This document shows positions 6,214 through 7,509 of a stretch of DNA of 7,509 nt, piece after piece (position 1 is the first letter of the stretch; each line of letters begins with the position of its first letter). Source of the DNA: Kangiellaceae bacterium. Lineage in GTDB: Bacteria; Pseudomonadota; Gammaproteobacteria; Enterobacterales; Kangiellaceae. The stretch is from NCBI GenBank assembly GCA_030590405.1, contig JAUUYO010000166.1, positions 1 to 7,509 on the forward strand, in the 5' to 3' direction. A program made the translations under genes and the position numbers. The notes beneath the pieces are model-generated. The model ran no database searches and was not told the DNA's origin. It worked only from the letters and a program-made list of their open reading frames with translations.

Positions 6214-7509
6214 ATGACGATTTTTCAGCAACTAAAAATAGCATTATTCGACGCACCAGCCTCTTTAATTCAGCTAAGACGCAGTTCTCTGAGCTGGATG
6301 GCTATTTATGGCCTGACTGGAATAGTTATTTTTAGTTTGGTTATCTGGCTAATGTTAGCCAATCAAGAGTCGATCAAAAACATGTTACTCGACTACCTCT
6401 TTCCACAATCCTGGCATGGGCTCTCGGAAACTTTGGCAAATTTTCTATTTGAATCTCAGACTAAATCGGTTGTGAGCAATGCAATCCTTTCCGGTTCATT
6501 GGTTTTAGCGTCGGTCTTTCTTTTTCCGATCAAAGAGAAATATTCTGCGGAGTTCGAGAAAGATGCCAAATATCAAAATGGAAAAGTGGATGAATTCCCT
6601 CTCCTTTATCAAGCCTGGGAGGAAACCAAACTTTTCTTAATCTATTTAACCGCGCAATCAATCATCCTTTTTATTGGCTATTATCCCTTCCAATGGACCA
6701 GTTGGATTTCAATTGGGTTAAGTTATCTTTTTTTATTTTTTACTTTTGGTTTAGATTTCATTTCACCAACCCTGCAAAGGCACCGTACCCAATATTCGTT
6801 GATCCTGAAAGTGCTTTTTAAAAAACCACTATTAGTCCTATCATTTGGACTGTTATTTAGTTTGCCGGTGATTTTGTTAAGCCGTTGGGTATTTAGTTTT
6901 GAAGAGCTGTCATTGATTGAAATCGCCAGTATTTTATTTTTGACCAATATTGTTTTTTTAACCCTGGCAGTGCCAGCGGGTACACGGGTCGCCAGTTATT
7001 TATTACCTGAAATCCAATTGATGTTGCCACCGGCTAAAAGATCGGTCATTCGGGGATATGCCATCATGTTAGCCCTTTTAACAAGTGGCCTGTTTTTACA
7101 TAGCCGATTAATTGTTAGTTTGCATCATAAGAGCCAACTGCTTAAAGCCGAATACAGTATCGACTGGTCTTCCATCGATTATCAAGTCCCTTCGTTTAGT
7201 CAATTAACCAGTGGAAAAGCATTAAGTAACTTATCTTTTGAGATGGTCATCAACAATCCCACCGAGTTTGATATTATCATAGAAACGAGTCAGATTATTG
7301 TCGAGCAAAAGGAAAATATTATTGCGACGATCGATCTCAATGGTTTTGAACTGCTAGCTGGTGAAAGTCGTCGAGTAACAATAAAGCTGGATTCTAACTC
7401 TGATTTAAGCCGTGTCAGTGATTTTGTTAATATTCTCGATGATTGGCGCGTTGATATGCATTTGCAGGTTTGGCCGGGTATCCCATTTATTTTTAATATT
7501 ATGCAACCC
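6214..7509 (+). CDS. Multi-spanning membrane protein with a C-terminal WHy/LEA-2-like domain, cut by window end
   Basis: An open frame of 432 codons runs from ATG 6214 to the last base without a stop, so the C-terminus lies outside. An in-frame TAA at 6190-6192 makes this ATG the first possible start; no ribosome site is visible. About seven hydrophobic segments can be seen (near residues 28-49, 86-105, 139-158, 161-183, 204-223, 233-253, 280-302). The charged stretch 106-138 between TM2 and TM3 would be a loop. The DFISPTLQRHR region (181-191) followed by a long helix pair faintly recalls EI24/CysZ-like integral proteins, but this is only a resemblance. After TM7 a soluble region follows; from about 337 LSNLSFEMVINNPTEFDI continues into an alternating beta pattern and LLAGESRRVTIKL. 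This is the layout of the WHy/LEA-14 beta-sandwich domain, in which an N-P-type turn follows strand one. With an odd number of segments the tail would be on the opposite side to the N-terminus, probably periplasmic. Function not recognised. Confidence 0.75.
   Translation, partial: MTIFQQLKIALFDAPASLIQLRRSSLSWMAIYGLTGIVIFSLVIWLMLANQESIKNMLLDYLFPQSWHGLSETLANFLFESQTKSVVSNAILSGSLVLASVFLFPIKEKYSAEFEKDAKYQNGKVDEFPLLYQAWEETKLFLIYLTAQSIILFIGYYPFQWTSWISIGLSYLFLFFTFGLDFISPTLQRHRTQYSLILKVLFKKPLLVLSFGLLFSLPVILLSRWVFSFEELSLIEIASILFLTNIVFLTLAVPAGTRVASYLLPEIQLMLPPAKRSVIRGYAIMLALLTSGLFLHSRLIVSLHHKSQLLKAEYSIDWSSIDYQVPSFSQLTSGKALSNLSFEMVINNPTEFDIIIETSQIIVEQKENIIATIDLNGFELLAGESRRVTIKLDSNSDLSRVSDFVNILDDWRVDMHLQVWPGIPFIFNIMQP

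Noticed and set aside
6723..6947. Minus-strand 74-residue frame inside the last membrane protein gene
   Set aside because: The opposite strand encodes continuous membrane helices; the antisense product is low-complexity and unlike a protein.

Overview
The window looks like a chromosomal segment, or an assembled contig, from a moderately AT-rich Gram-negative bacterium, most likely a marine-type gammaproteobacterium. The support is an AraC regulator with an arabinose_bd-type N-terminus, an orphan periplasmic solute-binding protein with a Sec signal, and an envelope-type family 2 glycosyltransferase next to an LtaS/OpgB-like phosphoglycerol transferase. No gene is diagnostic for a genus, so the taxonomy is inference. 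No RNA genes, CRISPR arrays, insertion sequences or origins were seen, and no stretch over 300 bases lacks a gene.

Layout. Positions 1 to about 273 hold the end of a TPR-repeat coding frame on + that enters from outside the window. At about 270-277 it runs abruptly into the N-terminal third of an FAD-dependent oxidase (alkylglycerone-phosphate-synthase-like) on the opposite strand, which starts at 628. Both genes are broken at the same point, and a hand count of GC rises from about 38% (1-270) to about 52% (271-630). This is a rearrangement breakpoint or a chimeric assembly join. From 629 to 799 lies a divergent regulatory region with a 10-bp tandem repeat, followed by an AraC-family regulator (800-1843, +).

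Next come two minus-strand envelope genes. The PgaC/hyaluronan-synthase-like GT2 glycosyltransferase (3268 down to 1853) converges on araC with a 9-bp gap, and its strong intrinsic terminator lies inside the 3' coding end of araC. Upstream of it is the phosphoglycerol transferase (alkaline phosphatase superfamily, 5098 down to 3446). The pair is plausibly a small module in which one enzyme polymerises a glycan at the inner membrane and the other adds a phosphoglycerol-like substituent on the periplasmic side.

Facing away from that module on + are an orphan family-3 solute-binding protein (5259-6083) and a large multi-spanning membrane protein with a WHy/LEA-2-like extramembrane tail (6214 to beyond the window end). 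The last three genes (5098 minus, 5259 plus, 6214 plus) all start without a recognisable Shine-Dalgarno. Nothing here is clearly a new defence or mobile system. The points most worth checking are the breakpoint, the embedded terminator, the 10-bp repeat, the two-gene envelope module and the architecture of the last protein.
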